Shown in pieces: positions 43,895-52,749 of a stretch of DNA of 64,000 nt. The number at the start of each line of letters is the position of its first letter. Position 1 is the stretch's first letter. Both the position numbers and the translations under genes were made by a program. Source of the stretch: Bradyrhizobium sp. CCGUVB1N3 (lineage in GTDB: Bacteria > Pseudomonadota > Alphaproteobacteria > Rhizobiales > Xanthobacteraceae); the NCBI RefSeq assembly GCF_024199925.1, contig NZ_JANADR010000001.1, positions 5,397,501-5,461,500 of the forward strand, read 5' to 3'. A model generated the notes under the pieces. That model ran no database searches, was not told the DNA's origin, and worked only from the letters and a program-made list of their open reading frames with translations.

Positions 43895-44709
43895 GCGGTC
43901 GCTCTCCGGACAATCGCTTTGGGCGGCAATGGAAAGAAGGCGCTGGTTCGCGCCTGGTAGGCGCGGTAGCGCTCGCCGCGCGAGCGCAGCATCTGTTCCT
44001 CCAGCGGTGGGATGCCGGTGACGTGGACCAGGATCCAGTACGTGAAGACCGGCGCGAGCAGGCTGGCCCAGCCCCATGCGTAGCCGGTCGCAAGGCCGAT
44101 CACGGGATAAGCGAGCCAGCCCAGCCATTCGAAGAAGTAGTTGGGATGCCGCGACCAGCGCCACAGGCCGACATCGCAGACCTGGCCCGCGTTCGCCGGA
44201 TCCTGCCTGAACCGCCGCAACTGCGCGTCCGCCAGCGCTTCGCCGAGGATGCCGGTCAGCAGGATCGCCGCGCCCAGAAAGTCCTGGATACGCAAAGCTG
44301 GCACAGGAACATGCGCGGCGACGAAGATCGCGAACACCAGCGGCACGGTGCCCAGCGCCTGGTTCTGGAGGAAGACGAACATCCGCCGCGGTGCGTTGCG
44401 ACCCCACTCCTTCGCAAACGCGGCATAGCGGGGATCGTCGGAAATGCCTTTGGTGCGGATCGCGATATGCGTCCCCAGCCGGCCTGACCACAGCGCCACC
44501 AGGCTCGCGACCAGCCATTGCCGTGCATTGGGCGCATGGCCGAAAGCCGGCCAGAGCGCACTGGAGGCGCCAACCAGCCCGACCGAAAACGTCCAGATGG
44601 TGTCGACCCAGCCGGAATTGCCGGTCCGCTCCCACACCACCCAGGCAAGCGCCATCAGAAGCGCAAGCAACAGCGCGATGACGGCAAGCGCCCCGAGATA
44701 GGTCGTCAT
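43891..44709 (-). CDS. DUF1295 membrane protein (steroid-reductase/isoprenylcysteine-methyltransferase fold)
   Basis: A 272-aa integral membrane protein with about six helices. The family hallmarks are GNSGWVDTIWTFSVG near the N-terminus, GRLGTHIAIRTKG, and the C-terminal WRWSRHPNYFFEWLGWLAYP, which binds a nucleotide or SAM-type cofactor in relatives. It is translationally coupled to the CFA-synthase-like gene, an association seen in many bacteria, so the pair probably acts on the same lipid. The exact reaction (reduction or methylation) is unknown. Confidence 0.88.
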   Translation of the reverse strand: MTTYLGALAVIALLLALLMALAWVVWERTGNSGWVDTIWTFSVGLVGASSALWPAFGHAPNARQWLVASLVALWSGRLGTHIAIRTKGISDDPRYAAFAKEWGRNAPRRMFVFLQNQALGTVPLVFAIFVAAHVPVPALRIQDFLGAAILLTGILGEALADAQLRRFRQDPANAGQVCDVGLWRWSRHPNYFFEWLGWLAYPVIGLATGYAWGWASLLAPVFTYWILVHVTGIPPLEEQMLRSRGERYRAYQARTSAFFPLPPKAIVRRATA

Positions 44710-44882
44710 GCAAAAAATCCGACTTGAGCCTGTGAAACGCCGAAGTTCTGCAAAATACGGTAAGCTTCAAAGTCCGGTTTCAGGTTTGAGTTCCCCACAC
44801 CGCCCCGAAATCGACCCCTGCCAGCTTTTTTTGCGCTCGCGCTGTGCCATAGTGCGGGCCGCAATTTGAGGTTTCGCAACGG

Positions 44883-45914
44883 ATGAAATCGGCCATGCCG
44901 TCTGGCACTTCGCCCCGCCCCCCCATGGAAATCGACTACATCAAACTGTCCTCCCCCAGCGTGTTCCTGGTGCGGATGCTGGTGTTTCTGGTGCTCTGCG
45001 CGCTGGTCGCCGTCGTGCTCTACAAGCAGATCATCACCGCCTTCTTCGCCAATCCCGGGCTGAACGCCCTGATCGGCGGCGTGCTGTTCATCGGCATCAT
45101 CCTGGCCTTCCGCCAGGTGATCCGGCTCTATCCCGAGGTCTCCTGGGTCAACAATTTCCGCATCGCAGATCCCGGCCTTGCACCATCGCGGCATCCGAGA
45201 CTGCTGGCGCCGATGGCGGCGATCCTCGGCGGCGAGCGGTCCGGACGGATGAGCATCACCCAGACGACTATGCGGCACCTGCTCGATTCGATCGCGACGC
45301 GCCTGGACGAGGCCCGCGACATCTCGCGCTACATGACCGGATTGCTCGTCTTCCTCGGCCTGCTCGGCACCTTCTGGGGCCTGATCGAAACCGTGGGCTC
45401 GGTCGGCAAGGTGATCGACGGGCTGAAGGTCGGCGGCGACGCCGGAGCTTTGTTCGACACCCTGAAGGAAGGCCTCGCCGCCCCGCTCGGCGGCATGGGC
45501 ATCTCGTTCTCCAGCTCGCTGTTCGGCCTCGCCGGCTCGCTGATCCTCGGCTTCCTGGACCTGCAATCGAGCCAGGCCCAAAACCGCTTCTACACCGACC
45601 TCGAAGACTGGCTCGCGACCACGGTGCGCGAATATGGCAGCGGCGAGGTGGCGGCCGTCGCCAGCGGCGGCGGTGTGGCATCCGGCGAGCTCCAGGCCGC
45701 GGTGGAGCGGCTCCGCTCGGTGCTCGAGGAAGGCAACGCCAGCCGCGGCACGACCGCTGCGATGGCGAGCCTTGCCGAAGCCATCCAGGCGCTGGTCTCG
45801 CATATGCGCACCGAGCAACAGATGATCCGCGAATGGGCCGACGGCCAGGGCGAGCAGAACCGCGAGATCCGCCGCCTGCTCGAGCGCCTCGCGCGCCAGC
45901 CGGAGAAGGGTTGA
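44883..45914 (+). CDS. MotA/TolQ/ExbB-type proton channel protein
   Basis: A 343-aa inner-membrane protein with four predicted helices: FLVRMLVFLVLCALVAVVLY (about 28-47), 60-80, YMTGLLVFLGLLGTFWGLIE (about 150-169) and GISFSSSLFGLAGSLILGFL (about 205-224). The last two contain the family's ion-channel glycine/threonine pattern. A C-terminal cytoplasmic helix follows. The OmpA-domain partner is encoded 141 bp downstream. No flagellar, Tol or TonB genes are near, so the stator drives an unidentified process in the envelope. A second ATG at 44895 is possible. Confidence 0.85.
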   Translation: MKSAMPSGTSPRPPMEIDYIKLSSPSVFLVRMLVFLVLCALVAVVLYKQIITAFFANPGLNALIGGVLFIGIILAFRQVIRLYPEVSWVNNFRIADPGLAPSRHPRLLAPMAAILGGERSGRMSITQTTMRHLLDSIATRLDEARDISRYMTGLLVFLGLLGTFWGLIETVGSVGKVIDGLKVGGDAGALFDTLKEGLAAPLGGMGISFSSSLFGLAGSLILGFLDLQSSQAQNRFYTDLEDWLATTVREYGSGEVAAVASGGGVASGELQAAVERLRSVLEEGNASRGTTAAMASLAEAIQALVSHMRTEQQMIREWADGQGEQNREIRRLLERLARQPEKG

Positions 45915-45920
45915 GACGGT

Positions 45921-46037
45921 ATCGTGCCCCGGACGCGACGCAGCATGAAATGATGTGTCGCTGAGCCGGGGCCCAGAGAGTGTAAGAAAGATGGGTCCCG
46001 GCGCAGCGCCAAGGCGCTGCACCGCGTTCGGGACACG
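45921..46037. repeat. Intergenic repeat, CGTGCCCCGG / GGGTCCCGG family
   Basis: TATCGTGCCCCGGACGCG...CGTTCGGGACACG gives near-complementary ends, with GATGGGTCCCGG and AGCGCCAAGGCGCT inside. It lies within the stator operon between the channel gene and the OmpA gene, so it is transcribed. Same family as 12254-12394. Confidence 0.82.
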
Positions 46038-46055
46038 CAAGTGGAGATCGACAAG

Positions 46056-47084
46056 ATGGCTCTTGCCCGCGCGCGCCGCAGCGAAGGCCCCTTCAATTAC
46101 TGGCCCGGTTTCGTCGACGCGCTGTCGACGCTGGTGCTGTCGATCGTGTTCCTGCTCTCGGTCTTCCTGGTGGTGCAGTTCTTCCTGTCGCAGGAGGTCA
46201 CCGGCAAGGACAAGGCGCTGGAGCAGCTCAATGCCAAGATCGCGCAGCTCAACGAGCTGTTGTCGCTGGAAAAGCTCGGCAAGCTCAGCCTCGACGACCA
46301 GGTCTCGCAGCTCAAGGCCGGCCTCGCCTCGGCCGAGACCGAGCGCAACCGCCTGAAGGGCCTCTATGAAGGCCTCGCCAACGCCGGCAACGATGCCCAG
46401 GGCAAGACGACCGAGCTCAGCAAGGCGCTGGATTCCGAGAAGCAGGTGTCCGCGCGCGCGCTGGCGCAGATCGAGGTCTTGAACCAGCAGATCAGCGCGC
46501 TGCGGCGGCAATTGGCGGCGCTCGAGGAAGCGCTCGACGCCTCCGAGAAGCGCGACAAGGAATCGCAGACGCGGATCGCCGATCTGGGTTCTCGCCTTAA
46601 CGTGGCTTTGGCCCAGCGCGTGCAGGAATTGTCGCGCTACCGCTCGGAATTCTTCGGCCGCCTGCGCGCCATCCTCGGCAACCGTCCCGACATCCGCGTC
46701 GTCGGCGACCGCTTCGTGTTCCAGTCCGAAGTGTTCTTCGACACCGGCCAGGCGACGCTGCTGCCCGAGGGCCGCGCCGAGCTCGACACGGTTGCGAACG
46801 CACTCAACGAGCTCAACAACAAGATCCCGAGCGAGATCGCCTGGGTCCTGCGCGTCGACGGCCATACCGACGTGCGGCCGGTCAGCGGCGCCAACTTCAA
46901 GTCCAACTGGGAATTGTCCTCGGCCCGCGCGATCTCGGTGGTGCAGTACCTGATCTCGCTCGGCGTGCCCGCCGAGCGCCTGGTCGCGGCCGGCTTTGCC
47001 GAATTCCAGCCGCTCGATACCGCCAACACCGAGGAAGCCTTCAAACGCAACCGCCGCATCGAGCTGAAGCTGACGGAGCGGTAG
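46056..47084 (+). CDS. MotB/OmpA-type peptidoglycan-binding stator protein
   Basis: A 342-aa protein with one N-terminal helix, NYWPGFVDALSTLVLSIVFLLSVFLVVQFF (in parts: GFVDALSTLVLSIVF), whose aspartate fits the proton-carrying residue of MotB. A long coiled coil (about residues 45-190) follows, then a C-terminal OmpA domain with FFDTGQATLLPEG, VDGHTDVRP, SNWELSSARAISVVQYL and NRRIELKL. ATG 46056 has GGAG at 46043; a GTG at 46041 would be five codons longer. It forms a unit with the channel gene and is followed by an overlapping acetyltransferase gene. Confidence 0.86.
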   Translation: MALARARRSEGPFNYWPGFVDALSTLVLSIVFLLSVFLVVQFFLSQEVTGKDKALEQLNAKIAQLNELLSLEKLGKLSLDDQVSQLKAGLASAETERNRLKGLYEGLANAGNDAQGKTTELSKALDSEKQVSARALAQIEVLNQQISALRRQLAALEEALDASEKRDKESQTRIADLGSRLNVALAQRVQELSRYRSEFFGRLRAILGNRPDIRVVGDRFVFQSEVFFDTGQATLLPEGRAELDTVANALNELNNKIPSEIAWVLRVDGHTDVRPVSGANFKSNWELSSARAISVVQYLISLGVPAERLVAAGFAEFQPLDTANTEEAFKRNRRIELKLTER

Positions 47085-47530
47085 TGAGCTTCCACCTCCG
47101 CCCCTATCGCGCCGAGGACGAGGTGGCGGCGATCGCGCTGTGGCATCGCACCTGGCAGCAGGCCTATCCGCAGATCGACTTCGCGGCGCGGCTGGACTGG
47201 TGGCGCGAGCGCTGGCGCAAGGACCTGGTGCCGAAGGCCTCGATTGTGGTCGCCGAGCGGGATGATGGCGCTCTGATCGGCTTCGTCACCATCGACGGCG
47301 AGGGTTACCTCGACCAGCTCGTGGTCGATCCCGGACAATGGGGCTCGGATGCTGCGCGCTTGCTGGTCGACGAAGCCAAGCGCCTCTCGCCCACGGGCGT
47401 CACGCTGCTCGTCAACAAGGACAACACCCGCGCCATCCGCTTCTACGAGCGCAACGGCTTTGCCCATGCCGGCGACGACGTGAACCCGACCTCGGGCCGG
47501 CCGGTGCTGCGGATGGAATGGAAGCCGTAG
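47084..47530 (+). CDS. GNAT-family N-acetyltransferase
   Basis: A 148-aa acetyltransferase. The acetyl-CoA fold is seen in GFVTIDGEGYLDQLVVDP (beta 4), the loop after DQLVVDPGQWGSDAARLLVDEAK, and the final LLVNKDNTRAIRFYERNGF. Start is a GTG at 47084 sharing one base with the stator gene stop (TAGTG), so translation is coupled. The acceptor molecule is unknown; linkage does not prove a role with the stator. Confidence 0.85.
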   Translation: MSFHLRPYRAEDEVAAIALWHRTWQQAYPQIDFAARLDWWRERWRKDLVPKASIVVAERDDGALIGFVTIDGEGYLDQLVVDPGQWGSDAARLLVDEAKRLSPTGVTLLVNKDNTRAIRFYERNGFAHAGDDVNPTSGRPVLRMEWKP

Positions 47531-47553
47531 CGGCGAAGCGCTAGTCTCTCCCT

Positions 47554-47691
47554 AACGTCGTCCCGGCGAAGGCCGGGACCCATACCGCGGAATCTATCGA
47601 TTGCGGATGGTCGTAGTACCGAACGACGAGTCTTCGCCAAACCACGCCCTGTGGTTATGGGTCCCGGCCTTCGCCGGGACGACGTCGAGCT
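47554..47691. repeat. Intergenic repeat, GTCGTCCCGGCGAAGGCCGGGACC family
   Basis: Left arm AACGTCGTCCCGGCGAAGGCCGGGACCCATA and right arm TATGGGTCCCGGCCTTCGCCGGGACGACGT are near-perfect reverse complements (given here in part: CCGGCGAAGGCCGG). It separates the convergent acetyltransferase and ABC exporter genes. The following 47692-47805 has no gene. Confidence 0.87.
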
Positions 47692-47805
47692 TGGGGCCTC
47701 TACTGCGCTTCGAATTGACGGAGCTTGAGGTACTTACGGCCAGTTGCCCGCCACCGCCGCTCTACTTTGCATGGGGTTGTTTTCGAGGTTTTGGTTTGGA
47801 GGCCC

Positions 47806-49656
47806 TCACGCCCCCTCGAACTGCAACCTCGCCAGCCTGGCATAGAGCCCGTTCGCCGCGACCAGCTCGGCATGCGTGCCCTGCTCGACGATCCGGCCCT
47901 GGTCCATCACCAGGATGCGGTCGCAGGACAGCACGGTGGCGAGGCGGTGGGCGATGACGATCGTGGTGCGATGGCTCATCAGCTCTTCCAGCGCGGTCTG
48001 CACCAGCGTCTCGCTTTCCGCATCCAGCGACGACGTCGCCTCATCGAGCAGCAGCAGCGGCGCATCGCGCAGGATCGCACGCGCAATCGCGATACGCTGG
48101 CGCTGGCCGCCGGACAGCGTCACGCCGCGCTCGCCGAGCGGGGCCTCGAAACCCTCGGGCAGGCGGCGGATGAATTCGGCGGCATGCGCCAGCTCGGCGG
48201 CGCGCTCGACCTCGGCGTCGGTCGCATCGGGCCGGCCAAAGCGGATGTTCTCGCGGGCGGTAGCGGCGAACACCACCGATTCCTGCGGCACCAGCGCGAT
48301 GCGTGCGCGCAGCTCGCGCGGATCGGCCGATTTGACCGGCACGCCGTCGAGCGCGATCGCGCCGGAGCTCGGATCGTAGAACCGCAACAGGAGGTGAAAC
48401 AGCGTGCTCTTGCCGGCGCCGGAGGGACCGACGATCGCGACCTTCTCGCCGGGGCGCACGTTGAGCGAGACGCTGTCGAGCACCTTGACGTCGGGTCGCG
48501 CCGGATAGGCGAAGCTCACTCTGTCGAAGCCGACCTCGCCGCGCGCGGGCGACGGCAGCGCACGCGGCATCGCCGGCGCCGTGATCTCCGGCTGCACGTG
48601 CAGGATCTCGAACAGGCGCTCGGCGGCGCCGGAGGCGGCCGCAACCTCGCCCCAGACTTCGCTGAGCTGGCCAAGGCCGGCCGCGGCAAACGCCGTATAG
48701 AGCACGAACTGGCCGAGACGGCCCGGCGAGATCGAGCCGATCAGGACGTCATGCGAGCCGATCCAGAGGATCGCGACGACGCTCGTGAACACGATGAAGA
48801 TGATGATGGCGGTCAGCACCGCGCGCGCCTGCGTCGAGGTGCGTGCCGCCTCATAGGCCTGCTCGACCTCGCCGCCAAAACGCTTCGCGGCGAGACGCTC
48901 GCTGGTATAGGCCTGCACGGTGCGGATGGCGCCGACCAGCTCGGAGGCATAGGCCGAGGCGTCCGCAAGCGTATCCTGTGCGTTGCGCGACAGACGTCGC
49001 ACCCAGCGCCCGAAGGCGACCAGCGGCAGCACGATCAGGGGAATGGCGAGCAGCACGAAGCCGGAGAGCCGCGGGCTCGTGATCACCATCATCGCGACCG
49101 CGCCCAGAAACATCATCATGTTGCGCAGCGCGATCGATACGGAGGCGCCGACCGCGGATTTGATCTGGGTGGTGTCGGCGGTGAGCCGCGAGACCAGCTC
49201 GCCGCTGCGTGCAGAGTCGAAGAAGGTCGGCGAGAGCGAGAGCAGATGGCCGAACACGTCGCGGCGCAAATCGGCGACGATACGCTCGCCGATCGTCATC
49301 ACGAGGTAGTAGCGCGCCGCGCTTGCCAGCGCGAGCACCGCGACGACGGCGATCATCACCGCAAAATAGCTGTTGATCAGCGCGATGCCTTCCGGCGTGA
49401 AGCCGAAATCGATCATCCGCCGCACTGCGACCGGAACCAGCAGCGTGGTCAGCGCGGCAATCGTCAGTGCGACGAAGGCAAGCGCGGCGCGGCCGCGATA
49501 GCGACCCACATAGGGCGCCAGCGCCATCAGCGGCCGCAGCTTTGCCGGGCTTTTGGCCGGCTGCTCGATCAGCTCGGCCTCGATCGAGGGGGTGTCCGCG
49601 GCGTTCATCTCGCCTCGATCGACGTAGCGGTCATCAAGCCGTTCCACTGCGCTCAT
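47806..49656 (-). CDS. MsbA-like ABC exporter (fused membrane and ATPase domains)
   Basis: A 616-aa half-transporter. Six helices (about residues 45-335) include [21 protein letters not shown] and [23 protein letters not shown]. The ATPase domain has Walker [17 protein letters not shown]-loop VPQESVVF, signature [15 protein letters not shown], Walker [15 protein letters not shown] and H-loop IAHRLATVL. It likely works as a homodimer exporting lipid or drug-like molecules. ATG 49656. Next to rpmE it is divergently transcribed, with a 198-bp shared upstream region in which no specific operator was recognised. Confidence 0.93.
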   Translation of the reverse strand: MSAVERLDDRYVDRGEMNAADTPSIEAELIEQPAKSPAKLRPLMALAPYVGRYRGRAALAFVALTIAALTTLLVPVAVRRMIDFGFTPEGIALINSYFAVMIAVVAVLALASAARYYLVMTIGERIVADLRRDVFGHLLSLSPTFFDSARSGELVSRLTADTTQIKSAVGASVSIALRNMMMFLGAVAMMVITSPRLSGFVLLAIPLIVLPLVAFGRWVRRLSRNAQDTLADASAYASELVGAIRTVQAYTSERLAAKRFGGEVEQAYEAARTSTQARAVLTAIIIFIVFTSVVAILWIGSHDVLIGSISPGRLGQFVLYTAFAAAGLGQLSEVWGEVAAASGAAERLFEILHVQPEITAPAMPRALPSPARGEVGFDRVSFAYPARPDVKVLDSVSLNVRPGEKVAIVGPSGAGKSTLFHLLLRFYDPSSGAIALDGVPVKSADPRELRARIALVPQESVVFAATARENIRFGRPDATDAEVERAAELAHAAEFIRRLPEGFEAPLGERGVTLSGGQRQRIAIARAILRDAPLLLLDEATSSLDAESETLVQTALEELMSHRTTIVIAHRLATVLSCDRILVMDQGRIVEQGTHAELVAANGLYARLARLQFEGA

Positions 49657-49854
49657 GAGATCCGACCCATTGGATTAGTCCGCTCCCAATAGGCTGGTGC
49701 AAGGGGAGTGGCAAATCCGGGATGTCCCTTAGGGGCAAGCCCGGCTCGCTCATCCCGCAATGGCTTGTTTTGCGAGGTTTCGTGGGGTATAGAGCCGCCC
49801 AAATCCGTCATTCGCTAGCCACTCAATGAGGCGCCGGGGCGCCGAGGAATTGCC

Positions 49855-50082
49855 ATGAAAGCCGAGATTCACCCGAATTATCATACGATTACCGTCGTGA
49901 TGACCGACGGTACCGAGTACCAGACCCGCTCCACCTGGGGCAAGGAAGGCGACAAGCTCCAGCTCGACATCGACCCGAAGTCGCACCCGGCCTGGACCGG
50001 TGGCTCCGCCCAGCTCATGGACCGCGGCGGCCGCGTCTCCCGGTTCCAGAAGAAGTTCTCGGGCTTCCTCAAGAAGGATTGA
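49855..50082 (+). CDS. rpmE: 50S ribosomal protein L31
   Basis: A 75-aa ribosomal protein of the large subunit. The N-terminus [22 protein letters not shown] (in parts: [16 protein letters not shown]) is typical of L31. The CxxC zinc motif found in some L31 forms is absent, so this is the zinc-independent alphaproteobacterial type. GAGGAAT precedes the ATG. A strong Rho-independent terminator follows 22 bp after the stop. Confidence 0.96.
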   Translation: MKAEIHPNYHTITVVMTDGTEYQTRSTWGKEGDKLQLDIDPKSHPAWTGGSAQLMDRGGRVSRFQKKFSGFLKKD

Positions 50083-50104
50083 TCCGGCCGATCAGGCCGC
50101 GACG

Positions 50105-50142
50105 AAAAACGCCCCTGGGAAACCAGGGGCGTTTTTGTTTTT
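50105..50142 (+). terminator. Rho-independent terminator of rpmE
   Basis: AAAAACGCCCCTGG pairs with CCAGGGGCGTTTTT around a GAAA loop, a 14-bp perfect stem, followed by GTTTTTGG. It is the clearest terminator in the window and lies 22 bp after the rpmE stop. Confidence 0.93.
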
Positions 50143-50166
50143 GGGGGTGTCGGTGAGCAATCGACC

Positions 50167-50276
50167 CGTCATCCTGAGGCGCCGGAGCGAAGCGGAGGCC
50201 TCGAAAGATGAACGGCCACGGATGCAGCCAGGCCGTCGCCCTTCGAGGGTCGCTACGCGAGCACCTCAGGGTGACG
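50167..50276. repeat. Intergenic repeat related to the GTGAGGAGC family
   Basis: GTCATCCTGAGGCGCC and CACCTCAGGGTGACG are the complementary ends; GAGCGAAGCGGAGGCCTCGAAAGATG and CGCCCTTCGAGGG lie between. It separates the convergent rpmE and rcdA genes. Confidence 0.82.
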
Positions 50277-50302
50277 GTTCGACAGCAAATGACCTTCGGG
50301 AC

Positions 50303-50815
50303 TTACCCCTCGAACGCGGCCTTGAGCGCGTTGAGCTGAGGCACCAGGGGATTGCCGATCGGCGGCATGCGGTCGGTCGGCGGGGTGTGGATGGTGGTGT
50401 CGAGGCGGCGCACGCGCGTTTGCAGGCTCATCGAGCGGGTGATCAGGTCCTGCAATTGCTGCGGCAGCTTCTCGATCGTATCGGTGGGGCCGGGATCGGC
50501 CGCGGTCAGCTTGACCTTGGTCTTTTCGCGGTTGGCCTGGATCAGCGTCATCTCGCCTTCCTTCACCGCGCGGTGCAGGAGCAGCCAGGATGCGAGCTGC
50601 ATCAGGCGGGTGGTGAGGCGCATGCTTTCGGTCGCGTAGGTCAGGCTGACGGCGCGGTCGAGCGCCTTGGCCTCGGTGCGGCCGGCGCCGTCGAGATAGG
50701 CGGCGGTCTCCTCGACCAGATCCATGCCTTCGCGGAACAGCGCGCCGAACGCCGCCGAATTGGTGAACCGTTCGCTGAGTTGAACGAGAGCGCCGTCGGC
50801 TTGCAAACGTTCCAT
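50303..50815 (-). CDS. rcdA: RcdA/DUF1465 family protein, CtrA-degradation adaptor
   Basis: A 170-aa helical protein of the DUF1465 family, which includes Caulobacter RcdA. RcdA joins CpdR and PopA to deliver CtrA and other substrates to ClpXP at the pole. Seen segments are LSERFTNSAAFGALFREGMDLVEETAAYLD (in parts: FTNSAAFGALFREGM), TTRLMQLASWLLLHRAV and [17 protein letters not shown] precedes ATG 50815. Identification rests on remembered family features. If correct, it connects with the CtrA box found before the ftsZ-paralogue operon at 37102. Confidence 0.85.
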   Translation of the reverse strand: MERLQADGALVQLSERFTNSAAFGALFREGMDLVEETAAYLDGAGRTEAKALDRAVSLTYATESMRLTTRLMQLASWLLLHRAVKEGEMTLIQANREKTKVKLTAADPGPTDTIEKLPQQLQDLITRSMSLQTRVRRLDTTIHTPPTDRMPPIGNPLVPQLNALKAAFEG

Positions 50816-50964
50816 GGTTAACGCCCCTTACGCAACTGTTTACCATCCGGCTTTGCCGCCGGCTTATGATGAACAAATCATTGCGCGGGCTGGCCGCGAA
50901 GTCCAGCAGCAACCGCGTTTATGGTTTCCGCGCCTCATTGCACCAAGGCGGGACACGTAGGCGC

Positions 50965-50992
50965 AAAAAAAGAGCCGCCGGAGACCGGCGGC
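50965..50992 (-). terminator. Minus-strand Rho-independent terminator without an adjacent gene (sRNA candidate)
   Basis: On the minus strand GCCGCCGG-TCT-CCGGCGGC is followed by a run of T (CTCTTTTTTT). The nearest minus-strand gene upstream is DUF1192, 320 bp away and separated by a repeat. About 120 bp of A+T-richer sequence (50993-51120) upstream of the terminator shows no convincing protein. A small RNA ending here is possible; otherwise it ends the DUF1192 transcript. The rest of 50816-51169 shows nothing else except a near-CtrA box, TTAA-N7-TAAA, at 51085-51099. Confidence 0.6.
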
Positions 50993-51169
50993 TTTGAAAG
51001 TTGATAACAGGGAGGCGTCAAACAGAGTGGACAGGAGCCACTCGGTGTCCAAACGAGGACGGTTCCAGTCATAAACGTGAAAGCTTAATCGACCGTAAAC
51101 GAACGATTTTTTTGAGGGTTCGTTAGCCATGTCGGCCATTGGCCGAGGGGGTTGCGGAACCGCTACCGA

Positions 51170-51299
51170 TCCTCATGGTGAGGAGCGCACATCGCGCGCG
51201 TTACCGGACGATGCTGCGCATCGCCGGGTGAACCATGAAGGCCCGGCTTGCGCGGCCATCCTTCGAGACGCGGCCTTCGGCCGCTCCTCAGGATGAGGA
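51170..51299. repeat. Intergenic repeat, GTGAGGAGC / CATCCTTCGAGACGC family
   Basis: TCCTCATGGTGAGGAGCGC and GGCCGCTCCTCAGGATGAGGA are the arms; GGACGATGCTGCGCATCGCC and CCATCCTTCGAGACGCGGCC lie inside. Copies at 9378-9512 and 34404-34512 align well with it. It directly follows the DUF1192 stop. Confidence 0.86.
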
Positions 51300-51311
51300 C
51301 TGCAGGTGTTG

Positions 51312-51506
51312 CTACGACTTGAAAATGCTGTTCGCGGCGTCGCGCGAGGCGCGCTTCTTGGTTGCCGCTTCTTCGAGCCTTGCGATCTCGGATTTCAGCA
51401 GCGCGATGCGCTCGGTCAATTCCTCGACCGACAACAGTGAGAGGTCCTGTCCGATCTCGTGGGTGATCTTCTTCCGCGGCCGGTCGTCGTCGTCCATCGC
51501 CATCAT
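51312..51506 (-). CDS. DUF1192 small protein
   Basis: A 64-aa acidic-then-basic protein with the DUF1192 features: DDDDRPRKKITHEIGQDLSLLSVEEL (in parts: HEIGQDLSLLSVEELTERI) and a C-terminal coiled helix (LLKSEIARLEEAATKKRAS). It is conserved in Rhizobiales, usually next to a quinone-oxidoreductase gene, as here. GGAGG upstream serves either of two adjacent ATGs (51506 or 51503). Its function is unknown. Confidence 0.87.
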   Translation of the reverse strand: MMAMDDDDRPRKKITHEIGQDLSLLSVEELTERIALLKSEIARLEEAATKKRASRDAANSIFKS

Positions 51507-51609
51507 CGCTCCTCCATCACAACCGAGGCTGAAGCGGTTGCCAGCGCTTACTGTGCTGGCTAATCAATTGCCTCGTTCATCCCGCACCCTTTAGGACCAA
51601 GGACAAATC

Positions 51610-52608
51610 ATGGAAAAGCTGCCTGCGCAAATGACCGTGGTCGCCATCTCCAAGCCCGGTGGTCCGGAGGTGCTGGTGCCAGAGCAGCGTGCGCTGCCGC
51701 AGCCGGGGCCCGACGAGATCCTGATCAAGGTGATGGCCGCCGGCGTGAACCGACCCGACGTGGCGCAGCGTTCCGGCGCCTACCCGCCGCCGCCCGGCGC
51801 CAGCGACCTGCCGGGGCTGGAGGTTGCGGGCGAAGTGGTCGCGGTCGGCAGCAACGCCAGGCGGCACAAGATCGGCGACAAGGTGATGTCGCTCGTCGCC
51901 GGTGGGGGTTACGCGCAGTACTGCATCGCCCAGGATGCGCAGGCGATGAGCGTGCCGCCGGCACTGTCGATCAAGGAAGCCGGCGCGCTGCCGGAAACCC
52001 TGATGACCGTCTGGCACAATGTGTTCGAGCGCGGCGGCCTGAAGGCCGGCGAGACGCTCTTGATCCATGGCGGCTCTTCCGGCATCGGCACCATGGCGAT
52101 CCAGCTTGCGAAAGCGTTCGGCGCAAAGGTGATCGTCACCGTCGGCTCGCAGGACAAGATCGATGCCTGCCTCAAGCTCGGTGCGGACCGCGCGATCAAC
52201 TACCGGAACGAAGACTTCGTCGCCGTGGTCAAGGCGGAGACCGGCAATGCCGGCGCCAATCTGATCCTCGACATGGTCGCTGGCGACTACGTCGACCGCA
52301 ACTATGATGCCGCCGCGGTCGACGGCCGCATCGTGCAGATCGCGACCCTCAACGGCCCCAAGGTCAACGTCAACATTGCCAAGGTCATGGTGAAGCGGCT
52401 GACCCATACCGGCTCGACCTTGCGCCCCCGTAGTAATGCGGACAAGGCGGCGATGGTGGCCGCGATCGAGGCCAAAGTGATGCCTCTTCTGCGCGAAGGC
52501 CGCATCAAACCGCTGATGGACAGCACTTTCCCGCTGGAAAAGGCGGCGGAGGCGCACCGGCGGATGGAGACAAGCGCACATATTGGCAAAATTGTGTTGG
52601 AGGTCTAG
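51610..52608 (+). CDS. NAD(P)H-quinone oxidoreductase, zinc-free MDR family (PIG3-like)
   Basis: A 332-aa medium-chain dehydrogenase/reductase. The N-terminal GroES-like domain has PGPDEILIKVMAAGVNRPDV and LPGLEVAGEVVAVG; the Rossmann domain has LIHGGSSGIGTMAIQLAKAFGA (in parts: HGGSSGIGTMAIQLAKAFG) and ANLILDMVAGDY. Catalytic zinc ligands of alcohol dehydrogenases are missing, as expected for the quinone-reductase branch. It probably reduces quinones or enones with NADPH. It diverges from DUF1192 with 103 bp between. Confidence 0.92.
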   Translation: MEKLPAQMTVVAISKPGGPEVLVPEQRALPQPGPDEILIKVMAAGVNRPDVAQRSGAYPPPPGASDLPGLEVAGEVVAVGSNARRHKIGDKVMSLVAGGGYAQYCIAQDAQAMSVPPALSIKEAGALPETLMTVWHNVFERGGLKAGETLLIHGGSSGIGTMAIQLAKAFGAKVIVTVGSQDKIDACLKLGADRAINYRNEDFVAVVKAETGNAGANLILDMVAGDYVDRNYDAAAVDGRIVQIATLNGPKVNVNIAKVMVKRLTHTGSTLRPRSNADKAAMVAAIEAKVMPLLREGRIKPLMDSTFPLEKAAEAHRRMETSAHIGKIVLEV

Positions 52609-52749
52609 TCCGCACGACCCGCAAGCGAGGTGGAAACCCTTTGATTTTCCTCGCTTTCGTGGCATCTATCGCGAAGCGCCGAACCATCTCGTTGCGTTCG
52701 GAAATGCGCTTAGCACTGAAGAGTTTGCGTCGAACGCGGAGAACTGACC

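Noticed and set aside
42851..44770. A 639-residue fusion reading through the methyltransferase and the region of DUF1295
   Set aside because: The upstream part is DUF1295 read in another phase, and ATG 43894 overlaps the DUF1295 stop as in coupled genes.
44706..46865. Long minus-strand open frame opposite the stator pair
   Set aside because: Its composition is typical of an antisense shadow, and the plus strand has clear membrane helices and an OmpA domain.
44883..47084. Zorya-type phage defence (ZorAB)
   Set aside because: Only a MotA/MotB-like pair is present; no ZorC, ZorD or ZorE helicase or nuclease genes are next to it.
47725..49692. Long plus-strand open frame opposite the ABC exporter
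   Set aside because: The minus strand carries all ATPase motifs; the plus-strand product has no recognisable domain.
50818..50832. TTAA-N7-TACG as a CtrA box at the rcdA start
   Set aside because: Two mismatches and overlap with the ribosome-binding region make a chance match likely.
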